DNA of 64,000 nt, from contig NZ_VWSJ01000027.1 in assembly GCF_009690845.1 (NCBI RefSeq), positions 37,403 to 101,402 of the forward strand, written 5' to 3'. The translations under genes and the position numbers were made by a program. The notes beneath the pieces were generated by a model. It was not told the origin of the DNA, did not search any database, and was given only the letters and a program-made list of their open reading frames with translations. The stretch comes from Campylobacter portucalensis (GTDB lineage Bacteria > Campylobacterota > Campylobacteria > Campylobacterales > Campylobacteraceae). Positions within the stretch are counted from its first letter, which is position 1, and each line of letters begins with the position of its first letter. Positions 1-9,431 of the stretch are shown one piece after another.

Positions 1-77
1 TTCTTATCTATTTTTATGTCTTTAAATTTAAGTATGTTTTTAAAAATCTTATTTATACGATTTAAATTTATTCTCAT
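1..77 (-). CDS. 5' end of an unidentified gene, cut by the window edge
   Basis: An ATG at 77 on the minus strand opens a frame that stays open to the window edge, about 25 codons, beginning MRINLNRINKIFKNILKF. An AGGAG ribosome binding site lies about ten bases upstream (86-92), which supports a real start. The visible residues are basic and helical but too few to identify a family. It is divergent from nothing visible and lies downstream of the cstA-ybdD unit on the same strand. Confidence 0.4.
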   Translation of the reverse strand, partial: MRINLNRINKIFKNILKFKDIKIDK

Positions 78-392
78 ATTTAATAGACTCCTAAATCATT
101 TGAGTATAAAAGCGTATTTTATATGCTATTATAAATTCTATTAGCTAGATGAATATCATTGTTAAATTTCACTCGTCGTTAAATTTTTATAATTTTCTAT
201 AGCCTCTTTCAAACATCATAAATTTAGCCACTTTTGTTTAAATTTAAATGCAAAAATCAGCAAAGAAAATTTGCATAAGCACCACTAAAGCCAGTAAAAC
301 AAATTTAGCTTGAAGTTAGTAATTTAACAAGTTAATTTTTATAATAATAAACTCAACAAATTGTAAAGCGTAACCTACGCTATTTGAGCTTA
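78..392. other. AT-rich intergenic stretch with one hairpin
   Basis: No open frame with a ribosome binding site was seen. The only structured element is the short inverted repeat at 367-381 directly after ybdD. The rest is low-complexity A/T sequence typical of Campylobacter intergenic DNA. Confidence 0.5.
367..381 (-). terminator. weak hairpin after ybdD
   Basis: AGCGTA-ggt-TACGCT on the minus strand is a 6-bp stem with a 3-base loop followed by TTTAC. It lies 12 bases after the ybdD stop. It is a plausible but weak intrinsic terminator for the cstA-ybdD unit, since the U-tract is short. Confidence 0.35.
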
Positions 393-593
393 TCAGCACT
401 TAATATTTTTAGCCCTATCCATTTGTGCTTGTCTGATAAATTCCCCTCTATCAAGGGGTGTTTTATCTGGATGATTCTTTTTAAAATGCTCTAAATACTT
501 CTCATAACTTGGAAGCCCTATAAGCGGATATAGGGCTTTATCTAAATTCTTATAGCCATTTTTTATTTTAACCCATACTAAATTTATTTGCAT
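393..593 (-). CDS. YbdD/YjiX-family small protein (CstA partner)
   Basis: This 66-residue protein has the YbdD/YjiX pattern: a central GLPSYEKYLEHFKKNHP segment, then P-L-D-R-G-E-F and an arginine-rich end. Its start overlaps the end of cstA by 26 bases, so the two are translationally coupled. Members of this small family are almost always found directly after cstA. In enterobacteria the partner is associated with CstA-type pyruvate or peptide uptake; its biochemical role is not firmly established. The typical C-terminal cysteines are reduced to a single terminal Cys here. Confidence 0.85.
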   Translation of the reverse strand: MQINLVWVKIKNGYKNLDKALYPLIGLPSYEKYLEHFKKNHPDKTPLDRGEFIRQAQMDRAKNIKC

Positions 594-2658
594 CTATGTA
601 TTTGCCCTCCATTAATGGATACTCTTGATTATTTCCATCTTTTATCTTTTTGCAGATTCTAAAAGTTTGAATTATCACAACAACAGTTACAAACATAAAT
701 AAAGCACAAAGCACAGAGTCTATAATATTATTTCTAATAATAGCCTCTGTTTTTGCTATTAGTGTTGGATCGCTAAGCGTTGCTAGTTTGGATACTGCAT
801 TTTGTGCAGTTGCTACATGACTAACTGCATCGTGAATTTTATCTCCATTTGCAGGCAGAAGTTTTTGAACTGCTGCATACATGGTTGTTATTAGCACCCA
901 AATAGCAGGGATTATAGTAACATAAGCATAGTTTGATTTACCCATTTTATAAATAACAACAGTTGCTAAAAGTAGAGCCATACCTGCTAGCATTTGATTT
1001 GAAGCACCAAATAGCGGCCATAGGGTATAAATTCCTCCCATTGGATCAGTAACTCCTGCATAAAGCAAATATCCCCAGCCAGATATGCATATTAAGGTAG
1101 CTATTATTCCATAAAACATATTTGATGTATCAGCCATAGGTTTGTATATATTTCCTAAAATATCTTGCACCATAAAACGACCAGTTCTTGTTCCTGCATC
1201 TACAGCGGTTAATATAAATAATGCTTCAAACAAAATAGCAAAATGATACCAAAACCCCATCATTTTCTCTCCGCCTATTATTTCATGCAAGAGCATAGTT
1301 AGACCTATAGCAAATGTTGGAGCACCTCCAGTTCGGCTTAAAATGGTATTTTCACCTATATTATTTGCAAGAGTAGTTATATCTTGTGGTGTTATATGAA
1401 AACCTATTTTTGCAAGTTCTGCTAGAGGACCATTTATATAATCAGCTGCACTTTGTGCAGTAGAACCAAGAAGCGAAGCAGGAGTATTTATAGCAAAATA
1501 TATCTCAGGAGTCAATATACAAGCAGTAATCAAAGCCATTACCCCAACCAAACTTTCCATCAACATTGATCCATATCCTATAAATAAAGTTTGGCTTTCT
1601 TTTTCTACCATTTTTGGAGTCGTTCCGCTTGAAATTAAGGCGTGAAAACCAGAAATTGCTCCACAAGCAATAGTTACAAAAAGAAATGGAAAAAGTTTTC
1701 CAGCAAAAACAGGACCAGTTCCATTTGTAAATTCTGTAATTGCAGGCATTTTAAGATCAGGTGCTACAATTAAAATTGCAATTGCCATACCAACAATTAC
1801 GCCTATTTTTAAAAAAGTTGAGAGATAATCTCTTGGAGCAAGTAAAAACCACACAGGAAGAACAGAAGCTATAAAGCCATATGCTATTATTATATATGCC
1901 AAACTAGTTTTTGAAAAGCTAAAATAAGTCGATAAAATCGGATCTGCTGCTACTTGATTTCCATATATTAAAGCTAAAATTAAAAGCACAAAGCCGATAA
2001 TTGAAGCCTCTATTACCCTACCAGGTCTAATAAATCTCATATAAAGACCCATAAAAATTGCTATTGGAATTGTCATTGCAATAGTAAAAAATCCCCACGG
2101 CGAGTTGGCTAAAGCATTTACGACAACCATTGCTAAAATTGCAACAATGATAAGCATAATAAAAAATATACCTATCATAGCAATTGCTCCTGTAGTTTTT
2201 CCCATTTCATCTTTTATTATTTCGCCTAAGCTTTTTCCGCCTCGCCTAACAGAGATAAAAAGCACCACAAAATCATGCACAGCACCAGCAATAACAACTC
2301 CTACCAATAACCATATCATTGATGGTAAATATCCCATTTGTGCAGCAACAACAGGTCCCACTAACGGACCAGCTCCAGCAATGGCTGCAAAATGATGCCC
2401 AAATAAGACATATTTATTAGTTGGGACATAGTCTCGCCCATCATTTAACACAACAGCAGGAGTTGCACGCTTATCATCAAATTCTAAAACTTTATATGCT
2501 ATAAAACGCCCATAAAAGCGGTAGCCTATCATGTAAATACACACGCTTGCGACAACCAGCCAAATAGCACTAATGCTTTCGCCTTTATGGAGTGCAAGAA
2601 CTCCAAAGCACCACGCTCCCAATATTGCTACAAAAGTCCATAAAATTTTACTTTTCAT
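568..2658 (-). CDS. cstA: carbon starvation protein A, inner-membrane peptide/pyruvate transporter
   Basis: The 696 residues match the full length of the CstA family, with about 16 to 18 predicted membrane segments. The conserved early region VLFGHHFAAIAGAGPLVGP (about residues 84-102) is the family signature. CstA proteins take up peptides in Campylobacter jejuni and pyruvate in E. coli; which substrate applies here cannot be read from sequence. A strong AAGGAGG precedes the ATG (positions 2663-2671). It is divergent from ribD across 159 bases and is followed by overlapping ybdD. A hydrophilic loop near residues 640-670 precedes the last membrane helix. Confidence 0.95.
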   Translation of the reverse strand: MKSKILWTFVAILGAWCFGVLALHKGESISAIWLVVASVCIYMIGYRFYGRFIAYKVLEFDDKRATPAVVLNDGRDYVPTNKYVLFGHHFAAIAGAGPLVGPVVAAQMGYLPSMIWLLVGVVIAGAVHDFVVLFISVRRGGKSLGEIIKDEMGKTTGAIAMIGIFFIMLIIVAILAMVVVNALANSPWGFFTIAMTIPIAIFMGLYMRFIRPGRVIEASIIGFVLLILALIYGNQVAADPILSTYFSFSKTSLAYIIIAYGFIASVLPVWFLLAPRDYLSTFLKIGVIVGMAIAILIVAPDLKMPAITEFTNGTGPVFAGKLFPFLFVTIACGAISGFHALISSGTTPKMVEKESQTLFIGYGSMLMESLVGVMALITACILTPEIYFAINTPASLLGSTAQSAADYINGPLAELAKIGFHITPQDITTLANNIGENTILSRTGGAPTFAIGLTMLLHEIIGGEKMMGFWYHFAILFEALFILTAVDAGTRTGRFMVQDILGNIYKPMADTSNMFYGIIATLICISGWGYLLYAGVTDPMGGIYTLWPLFGASNQMLAGMALLLATVVIYKMGKSNYAYVTIIPAIWVLITTMYAAVQKLLPANGDKIHDAVSHVATAQNAVSKLATLSDPTLIAKTEAIIRNNIIDSVLCALFMFVTVVVIIQTFRICKKIKDGNNQEYPLMEGKYIDANKFSMG

Positions 2659-2817
2659 GCAAACCTCCTTATATTTTAAATTTAAAATTCATTTTCTTAA
2701 TTTTTAACTTAAAATTTGGTAAAATTGCAAGTTCTATGTGATTTTTATTTTTTCATGTAGAGAAAAGTAATAATTTTATATAAATTTATAAAAAATATTT
2801 ACAAAAAAGGCAAGATT

Positions 2818-3816
2818 ATGAGTGATGAATTTTATATGAGTTTAGCTTTAAATGAGGCTTGGAAATTTCAAGGACTTACATATCCAAATCCAGCTGTTGG
2901 TTGCGTTATTTTAGATAAATTTGGTAAAATTTTAAGCATAGCTGCTCATCAAAAAGCAGGATGTGGGCATGCTGAACTAAATGGTGTGGCTTTAGCTTTA
3001 AAAAAAATCAATCCAAATTTAATATTCCCAAAAAACCCCAATGAAATTTATAACTTTATTTTAGAAAATCATAATAATTTATTAAAAGGTTCAAAAGCAT
3101 TTGTTACACTAGAGCCTTGTTCTCATATAGGTAAAACCCCGCCTTGTGCAAAACTTTTAGTTGCTTTGAAATTTAGCGAAGTTATTATAGGTTATAAGGA
3201 TGAAAATAAAATCGCTAAAGGTGGCGCTGAAATTTTAAAAAGAAGTAATATTTGTGTAAAATTTGGAGTTTTAGAAGATAAATGCAAGGAGCTAATAGAG
3301 CCATTTTTATCTTGGCAAAATGGAAATTTTAGTTTTTTAAAATTAGGCGCTAGCTTAAATGGTGTGTTAAAAGGTGGAGTTATAACTAATCTAGAATCAA
3401 GACAAATGACGCATAAATTTAGAAGCTTAATTGATTTGCTTGTAATAGGTGGAAATACCGTTAGAATCGATAGACCAAGACTGGATACTAGACTTATAAA
3501 TGGCACTAAAAATCCAGATATATTTATATATTCAAAAAGTAAAAATTTTGATAAAACAATACCGCTTTTTGAAGTAAGAGATAGAAAAATTTTAATACAA
3601 AGCGATATAAATTTAGTAAAAAATTATAAATTTTGTATGTTTGAAGGTGGTGAAAATTTAATCAAAAATTTGCCACCATTTGTAACACATATACTTATTT
3701 TCTTTTCAGAAAAATTTATAAATTTAGAAAATTTATCTATAAATTTAAATTTAAAGTTGCTATTTATGGATAAAATTTCAGATAATTTTTATGGTTGGTT
3801 TAAAATTTTGAGATAA
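2818..3816 (+). CDS. ribD: bifunctional riboflavin biosynthesis deaminase/reductase
   Basis: RibD converts diaminohydroxyphosphoribosylaminopyrimidine to the ribitylamino product in riboflavin synthesis. The N-terminal deaminase domain (about 1-150) shows the zinc motifs GHAE (residues 48-51) and EPCSHIGKTPPC (about 97-108). The C-terminal reductase domain starts near FLKLGASLNGVLKGG and contains RSLIDLLVIGGNTVRIDRP. At 332 residues it is slightly short for the family, mainly at the C-terminus. The ATG follows an AAAAGGCAAG site. It stands alone, divergent from cstA. Confidence 0.92.
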   Translation: MSDEFYMSLALNEAWKFQGLTYPNPAVGCVILDKFGKILSIAAHQKAGCGHAELNGVALALKKINPNLIFPKNPNEIYNFILENHNNLLKGSKAFVTLEPCSHIGKTPPCAKLLVALKFSEVIIGYKDENKIAKGGAEILKRSNICVKFGVLEDKCKELIEPFLSWQNGNFSFLKLGASLNGVLKGGVITNLESRQMTHKFRSLIDLLVIGGNTVRIDRPRLDTRLINGTKNPDIFIYSKSKNFDKTIPLFEVRDRKILIQSDINLVKNYKFCMFEGGENLIKNLPPFVTHILIFFSEKFINLENLSINLNLKLLFMDKISDNFYGWFKILR

Positions 3817-3893
3817 TTTTTTACTTTTGGTAACATAATTGATTTAAATTAATTTAATTTCCATATTTTAATTGTTAAATTTTTTAATTTTGC

Positions 3894-3899
3894 TATACT
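3894..3899 (+). promoter_or_regulatory. candidate -10 element for the DASS transporter gene
   Basis: TATACT preceded by TTTTGC and a periodic T-rich upstream tract fits the Campylobacter sigma-70 pattern, in which -35 is poorly conserved. It lies 30 bases upstream of the TTG start. Confidence 0.35.
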
Positions 3900-3928
3900 G
3901 AGTTTGAAATTTAATCTGAGGAGAGAAG

Positions 3929-5332
3929 TTGGATACTAAAACTTATGATGAAATCGATTCTGTTACAAAAAAAGGATTGATTGTTATTTTAATTGCTGCT
4001 TTTTTATCATTTGGCTTATATTTATTTTTACCTTATGAGTCAAATGTAAATAAAGGACTATCTTTATTGCTTTTTATAGCTATACTTTGGCTAACAGAAG
4101 CAGTTCATATAACCATTACAGCATTGATGATACCTGTAATTGGAATTTTAATAGGTATTGGAAGTGGAAGCGGGGAAACTTTTAAACCATCTACCATAAA
4201 GTATTTTTTGCAAAAATTTGCAGACCCTACGATATTTTTATTTTTTGGCGGTTTTGCTTTAGCTACAGCTTTACATATTCAAAAACTTGATAAAAAAATA
4301 GCCATGAAACTTATTAAGCTTTCTGGCTCTAATCTTGGTTATGTTACTTTTGCGATATGCGGTGTTACAGCACTTTTGTCTATGTGGATTTCAAATACAG
4401 CAACAGCTGCTATGATGCTACCGCTTGCTATTGGAATGCTTTTGGGGCTTGATAAACAAAAAGATAAAGGAACTATTGTTTTTGTTTTACTTGGAATTGC
4501 CTATTCTGCAAGTATTGGCGGGCTTGGAACGATGGTTGGATCTCCTCCAAATGCAATAGTTTCAGCCGAGCTTAAATATACTTTTTGGGATTGGATGAAG
4601 GTCGGGATGCCTATGGTGATTATTTTATGGCCTTTAATGATGATGGTTTTGTATTTTGTATTTAAGCCAAATTTGAGTAAAACAATAAATTTAGACAATG
4701 AAGCAGAAATTCCTTGGAATATAAAAAGAATTTTAACTATTGCAGTTTTTTGCGTGACAGCTTTTTGTTGGATATTTGCAAAACCACTTACTAATTTAAC
4801 TGGTGTGGTGTTTAGCGATGGTTTGATTGCGATTTTAGCTGCTATTTTGGTTGTGGTTCTTGGACTTTGTACTTGGAATGATATAGTAAAAAATACAGAG
4901 TGGGGAGTTTTGTTGCTTTTTGGTGGGGGATTGACTCTTAGTGCTATTTTAAAAGATACTGGAGCTTCTCTTGTAATTGGGCAAGAGGTTGCAAATATTT
5001 TTGCAAGTTCATCGCCTATTACGATTATATTTATAGTTACGATTTTTATCATTATTTTGACCGAATTTACTAGCAATACAGCATCTGCAGCACTTTTGGT
5101 TCCTGTTTTTGCTGGGGTTGCTTCTCAAATAGGAATGCCAAAAGAAGTGTTGGTTATAGTTATTGGAATTGGTGCAAGTTGTGCGTTTATGCTTCCTGTT
5201 GCAACCCCTCCAAACGCTATTGTTTTTGGTACTGGTAAATTTGAACAAAAAGATATGGTAAAAGCTGGAATAGTTTTAAATATATTTTCAACTTTGGTGA
5301 TAGCGTTGTTTGCATACTTTTTCTTGTTGTAA
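3929..5332 (+). CDS. DASS/SLC13-family sodium:dicarboxylate or sulfate symporter
   Basis: This 467-residue membrane protein carries both family signatures: SNTATAAMMLPLAIGML (about residue 155) and SNTASAALLVPVFAG near the C-terminus, followed by GASCAFMLPVATPPNAIVF. These are the paired SNT motifs that bind sodium and the carboxylate substrate. Around a dozen membrane segments are visible. The start is TTG at 3929, behind GAGGAGAG. The likely substrates are C4-dicarboxylates, but members transporting citrate or sulfate look similar. It is monocistronic and is followed by a hairpin at 5338. Confidence 0.88.
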   Translation: MDTKTYDEIDSVTKKGLIVILIAAFLSFGLYLFLPYESNVNKGLSLLLFIAILWLTEAVHITITALMIPVIGILIGIGSGSGETFKPSTIKYFLQKFADPTIFLFFGGFALATALHIQKLDKKIAMKLIKLSGSNLGYVTFAICGVTALLSMWISNTATAAMMLPLAIGMLLGLDKQKDKGTIVFVLLGIAYSASIGGLGTMVGSPPNAIVSAELKYTFWDWMKVGMPMVIILWPLMMMVLYFVFKPNLSKTINLDNEAEIPWNIKRILTIAVFCVTAFCWIFAKPLTNLTGVVFSDGLIAILAAILVVVLGLCTWNDIVKNTEWGVLLLFGGGLTLSAILKDTGASLVIGQEVANIFASSSPITIIFIVTIFIIILTEFTSNTASAALLVPVFAGVASQIGMPKEVLVIVIGIGASCAFMLPVATPPNAIVFGTGKFEQKDMVKAGIVLNIFSTLVIALFAYFFLL

Positions 5333-5337
5333 ATTCT

Positions 5338-5350
5338 AGGCTTTAAGCCT
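5338..5350 (+). terminator. hairpin after the DASS transporter gene
   Basis: AGGCTTTAAGCCT is a 6-bp palindromic stem with a minimal loop directly after the stop codon at 5332, followed by GGAATTTATT. The tight loop and broken U-tract make it only a moderate terminator candidate. Confidence 0.45.
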
Positions 5351-5475
5351 GGAATTTATTCTATTAATTTCAAGCATAAAATTATTTAAAACATCGATTT
5401 ATACCTGCTTTAAATATGTTTAAATACCAATAAAAGCTACAAACATGTGTGATTTGTTTTGAAAATAATTTTATT

Positions 5476-5815
5476 TTATAAAATCTCTTTATATTTTTCA
5501 TAATCGACTCCATAAAGCTTAGAGATGTTTTGTGGATTTAAAATTTCATTTTTGCCAAATTCTAAAATTTTGCCATTTCTTAGCATCAAAACATCAAATC
5601 CTAAATATTTAATATGCCTTGGATGATGAGAAGTTAGGATGATTTTAAAATTTCTTTCTTGCATTTTTTTGATTAAATTTAAAAATTTAATCTGATTTCC
5701 AAAATCTGGCTCTTTCATAAAGATTATTTTAGTATTTGTGCTTTAAATATACAAGTGCTTTTTTCTCCGCCACTTAAATTTTAAAAATTCTATTTTTAAG
5801 ATGATGAGTTTTGAT
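5476..5815 (-). pseudogene. decayed inverted copy of the downstream iron-chelate ABC ATPase
   Basis: The intact portion (5476-5718) encodes the last 70-80 residues of an ABC ATPase. It is nearly identical to the C-terminus of the gene at 8375-9094, including TSHHPRHIKYLGFDVLM and NPQNISKLYGVDYEKYKEIL. Further upstream on the minus strand the HLKNRIFK and EKALVYL segments can still be read, but in shifted frames with stops. The Walker B region has lost several residues (EPDFGNQ where the intact copy has EPVSALDFGNQ). It is a duplicated, inverted fragment, not a working transporter subunit. Confidence 0.85.
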
Positions 5816-6409
5816 GTTGGAAAGATTTGGCGGTATTTATAATGATTGTTTGTTTGGAATATTGAAAGTAACAACACGCTTAAATTGTATCAAATTATAA
5901 AAAGATGTTTATAAATGGCATCCAATTCAAGAAGCGAAATATAACACTTTGTATTTTGCATTAGGCAATACATATAATTTTAGCGATTTTTAGGTGCTTC
6001 TTATGACACAATATGCTAGAAAAATTCAGCACTTAAATAAAAAGGATAAATTTATAAGTATCTAAAAAACGATAATAAAGCATTTAACTATTAAACATTT
6101 TTAAGATATAGCTTTGCTAAAAAATATGTAAATACTCTTGTAAAAAGTAATGGCTAGATATTTGAATAGAAAATACGATTTAAATTTATGATTATAAATT
6201 AAAGCTATCTTATGAACTAAATGACGCTTTAAATTTGACTTAGAAATTAATAATATCTTGAATAAACACTATTCTTATAAAAAAGCTGTAAAGATAATGA
6301 CAAAAAATTTCTCCTAAATTCAAGATATGATTTAAAATAACTAGCATAAATTTGCATTAAATTTAACTAAAAAACCTATAATAACGAATAATTTTCTAAA
6401 GGATATAAT
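5816..6409. other. gene-free debris between the ABC fragment and the importer operon
   Basis: Short stop-interrupted frames are present on both strands, with codon-like composition, but none exceeds about 30 codons with a ribosome binding site. It looks like further decayed coding DNA from the duplication event. No family could be recognised. The right edge carries the importer promoter. Confidence 0.5.
6377..6382 (+). promoter_or_regulatory. candidate -10 element of the iron-chelate importer operon
   Basis: TATAAT lies 28 bases upstream of the TTG start at 6410, with TTGCAT about 19 bases further upstream. An AAAGGA ribosome binding site follows at 6398. No clear Fur box was recognised. Confidence 0.4.
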
Positions 6410-7417
6410 TTGAAAATTTTAGCTTTATTTTTACTGTTTTTAAATTTAGTAGCTTCAAGAGAGTTAGATAAAAGCCATTTTTGCATAAATTGTGAAAATT
6501 TAAAACCACAAAACATTAAAAAAGTTTATGCTTCAAATCCAGCTCTTTTATATCAACTTTATGCGATCGATAAAAGCAAAATTGCAGGGCTTGTTTTTGA
6601 ATTTTGGGATCTTGAAAAAAAATATTTAGATAAAAACGTTACATCTTTGCCAGTAGTTGGTGGATTTTTTGGACAAGGAAAGACGCCAAATATAGAGCAA
6701 GTTTTAAATTTAAAACCAGATTTAATCATCTCATCCACAAATACTACCGAGCTTTATAAAGATATTTTTTCTAAAAGCAAAATTCCCATCTTATACATAA
6801 ATGCTTTAACGCTAGAAGAAAATTTAAACTCTTTTCAAATTTTAGGTGAAATTTTAGGAGCAAATGAAAGAAGCAAAGAGCTACATAAATACGGTCTTGA
6901 AACTCTAGAATTAGCTAAAGAAATTTCAAGCAAAGCTAAAAATAAACCAAAAATTTATTATGCTTACGGGGATAATGGCTTACAAACAGAGTGCGATAAA
7001 AGCAGTTTTGGAGTGCTTGTAAAAATTGCAGGTGGAAAGCTTATCCATAAATGTGAAAATTTAAAACAAAATAGCAGAGTCAATATTAGCTTTGAAAAAA
7101 TTTTAGATTATAATCCAGATAAGATTATAGTTTATCACAAATCATTTTACGATAAAATTTTTGATGATAAAAAGTGGCAACTTTTGGATGCTGTAAAAAA
7201 TAAAGAGGTCTATTTAATCCCTAGAAAGCCGTTTTCTTGGGCAGGAAAACCAGCTTCATTTATGAGATATTTAGGCATTAGATGGCTTTTGCAAATTTTT
7301 CATCCCAAAATTGCAAATTTAGACATTCATCAAGAAGCAAAAGAATTCTATAAACTTTTCTTATATTTAAATTTAAACAACAATGACTTAAGCGATATTT
7401 TAAATGAAAAAAATTAG
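6410..7417 (+). CDS. periplasmic substrate-binding protein of an iron-chelate ABC importer
   Basis: The 335 residues begin with a hydrophobic signal sequence (ILALFLLFLNLVAS). A class III substrate-binding fold follows: KVYASNPALLYQLYAI, then VVGGFFGQGKTPNIEQVLNLKPDLIIS, the typical segment linking the first lobe in FecB/BtuF proteins. The C-terminal lobe has NPDKIIVYHKSFYD and PRKPFSWAGKPAS. The start is TTG. Its 3' end overlaps the permease gene by 14 bases. The family imports iron-siderophores, haem or cobalamin; the ligand cannot be decided here. Confidence 0.88.
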   Translation: MKILALFLLFLNLVASRELDKSHFCINCENLKPQNIKKVYASNPALLYQLYAIDKSKIAGLVFEFWDLEKKYLDKNVTSLPVVGGFFGQGKTPNIEQVLNLKPDLIISSTNTTELYKDIFSKSKIPILYINALTLEENLNSFQILGEILGANERSKELHKYGLETLELAKEISSKAKNKPKIYYAYGDNGLQTECDKSSFGVLVKIAGGKLIHKCENLKQNSRVNISFEKILDYNPDKIIVYHKSFYDKIFDDKKWQLLDAVKNKEVYLIPRKPFSWAGKPASFMRYLGIRWLLQIFHPKIANLDIHQEAKEFYKLFLYLNLNNNDLSDILNEKN

Positions 7418-8378
7418 CATTTTTATACTATTTTTAATTTTAATTTTTTTATCTTTTTTTGCTCTTTTTGTGGGAAAGTATAGTCTTGAATTTGGCGATT
7501 ATATAAAAGCTTTTAGTGGAGATAATATTTTAGCAAATGTGATTATTGCAGAAATTCGCTTCCCTCGTGTGATGGCTGCTGTTTTAATCGGTGCTGCTCT
7601 TTCTATAAGTGGAGCTACATATCAGGCTATGTTTGTAAATCCATTAGTAAGTCCTAGTATTTTAGGTGTTTTAAGTGGTGCTAGTTTTGGTGCTGGATTA
7701 GCGATGATTTTAGGGCTTAATATATTTTATATGCAAATTTTAACATTCATTTTTGGCATTATAGCTGTTTTGATTTCAGTTTTAATATCCCTCATAAACA
7801 ATCATTCAAAAATATTAATGCTAGTTTTAGGCGGGATCATAAGTGGAGCTATTTTTTCATCTCTAAATTCAGTCATAAAATATTTAGCCGATCCAAATGA
7901 TGTGTTACCAAATATTACATATTTTTTGATGGGCAGTTTAAGTTATGCCACAAAATCAAGCGTTTTAGCAACTATGCCTTTAATGATAATATCTACAATC
8001 ACTTTAATTTTACTATCAAAAAAACTTAATGCTCTAAGTTTAGGAGAAGATGAAGCAAAAAGTTTAGGTATAAATACAACTCTTTTAAAATTTATCCTCA
8101 TCTCTCTTACGACTTTAATCAGCTCAATCTCTGTGCTTTTAGCAGGCGTTATTGGGTGGATAGGACTTGTAATTCCTCATATTTGTAGATTTATTTATGG
8201 AAGCGATAATGGCTATGTGATAATTTCTTCGGCTATTTTTGGAGCTATTTTTTTACTATTTTGCGATTTAATAGCAAAAAGCATACACACTTATGAAGTT
8301 CCAATAGGACTCATAACTTCATTTTTTGGAATTCCTATTTTTATATTAGCTCTTTTTAAATCAAAGGTTAAATTTTGA
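7404..8378 (+). CDS. FecCD-family ABC importer permease
   Basis: The 324-residue polytopic protein has the FecCD signature RFPRVMAAVLIGAALSISGA (near residue 50) followed by PLVSPSILGVLSGASFGAG. The coupling region near the C-terminus reads GVIGWIGLVIPHICRFIYG, which contacts the ATPase. It overlaps the binding-protein gene at its start and the ATPase gene by four bases at its end, so the three genes form one translationally coupled operon. Confidence 0.92.
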   Translation: MKKISIFILFLILIFLSFFALFVGKYSLEFGDYIKAFSGDNILANVIIAEIRFPRVMAAVLIGAALSISGATYQAMFVNPLVSPSILGVLSGASFGAGLAMILGLNIFYMQILTFIFGIIAVLISVLISLINNHSKILMLVLGGIISGAIFSSLNSVIKYLADPNDVLPNITYFLMGSLSYATKSSVLATMPLMIISTITLILLSKKLNALSLGEDEAKSLGINTTLLKFILISLTTLISSISVLLAGVIGWIGLVIPHICRFIYGSDNGYVIISSAIFGAIFLLFCDLIAKSIHTYEVPIGLITSFFGIPIFILALFKSKVKF

Positions 8379-9094
8379 TAAGTGTTAAGAATTTAGAATT
8401 TTCATATCATAAAAAAGCGGTTTTACAAGATATAAATTTTGATTTTAAAAATAGTTTAGCTATTTTGGGTGAAAATGGTTGCGGTAAAAGCACGCTTTTG
8501 AAATGTATGCTAAATTTGGTTAAATTTAAAGGCGAGATTTTATTTAACAAAAAAGATATAACTAAATTTTCAAGGACAAATTTAGCACTAAATTTTGCCT
8601 ATATTCCTCAATTTTATGATGTAAATTTTGATTATGAAGTTTTAGATATCGTGCTTTTATCAAGGCTTAATCATAAAAAATTTTTTGAGAATTACTCTAA
8701 GGATGATTATGAAATTTGCACTTTAAATTTAGAAATGTTAGGAATCAATCATCTTAAAAATAGAATTTTTAAAAATTTAAGCGGTGGAGAAAAAGCACTT
8801 GTATATTTAGCTAGAGCTTTAAGTACAAATGCTAAAATAATCTTTATGGATGAGCCAGTTAGTGCACTTGATTTTGGAAATCAGATTAAATTTTTAAATT
8901 TAATCAAAAATTTACGAGATAAAAACTTCATACTAACTTCTCATCATCCAAGACACATTAAATATTTAGGATTTGATGTTTTGATGCTAAAAAATGGCAA
9001 AATTTTAGAATTTGGCAAAAATGAAATTTTAAATCCACAAAACATCTCTAAGCTTTATGGAGTTGATTATGAAAAATATAAAGAGATTTTATAA
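8375..9094 (+). CDS. iron-chelate ABC importer ATP-binding protein
   Basis: The 239 residues contain Walker A GENGCGKST, the signature NLSGGEKALVYLARAL and Walker B IIFMDEPVSAL, followed by the TSHHPR switch histidine. The translated start is TTG at 8375, overlapping the permease stop. Its C-terminal third is duplicated in inverted orientation at 5476-5815, which is decayed. It energises import by the two genes upstream. The size is at the short end for FecE-type ATPases. Confidence 0.92.
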   Translation: MISVKNLEFSYHKKAVLQDINFDFKNSLAILGENGCGKSTLLKCMLNLVKFKGEILFNKKDITKFSRTNLALNFAYIPQFYDVNFDYEVLDIVLLSRLNHKKFFENYSKDDYEICTLNLEMLGINHLKNRIFKNLSGGEKALVYLARALSTNAKIIFMDEPVSALDFGNQIKFLNLIKNLRDKNFILTSHHPRHIKYLGFDVLMLKNGKILEFGKNEILNPQNISKLYGVDYEKYKEIL

Positions 9095-9431
9095 AATTTA
9101 GATTGCTTCAATAAATACTTAAAAAATTCTACTAAAATAAAATTTTCATATATATTTTTAAAAAGACAAAAGATGTCTTTAGCTATAGATATAATTATTA
9201 TAAATTTATAAAAATATCAAAATAAAAAAAGAGATTTTAATGTATTGATGTCACAAAGAGGCGAGATTAAGCTAAATACAGCTATTTTTAAAACTAAAAG
9301 CTGTATAATAAAAAAAGTTAAAAAAGAATTTAAAAAAGAGTATTATAAGAGCATTTAAATTTATAGATTTTTAGTTTTTATTTTATTATAATGCTTTTTA
9401 TTATCATACGAATAAATTTATAAGGAAAAAA
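9095..9431. other. intergenic region with an 8-bp inverted repeat before the CRISPR-cas operon
   Basis: No supported gene. A perfect stem ATACAGCT / AGCTGTAT (9276-9283 and 9299-9306, 15-base loop) is followed by AATAAAAAAAG, so it is not a canonical terminator on the plus strand. It may be an operator or mRNA structure. The right part is an A/T-rich promoter zone for the operon starting at 9432, which has a TAAGGA ribosome binding site. Confidence 0.45.

Noticed and set aside
2105..2395. 96-codon plus-strand frame within cstA
   Set aside because: Low-complexity antisense translation of membrane helices.
4501..5076. 191-codon minus-strand frame inside the DASS gene
   Set aside because: Antisense shadow of a well-conserved membrane protein; no ribosome binding site and no family resemblance.
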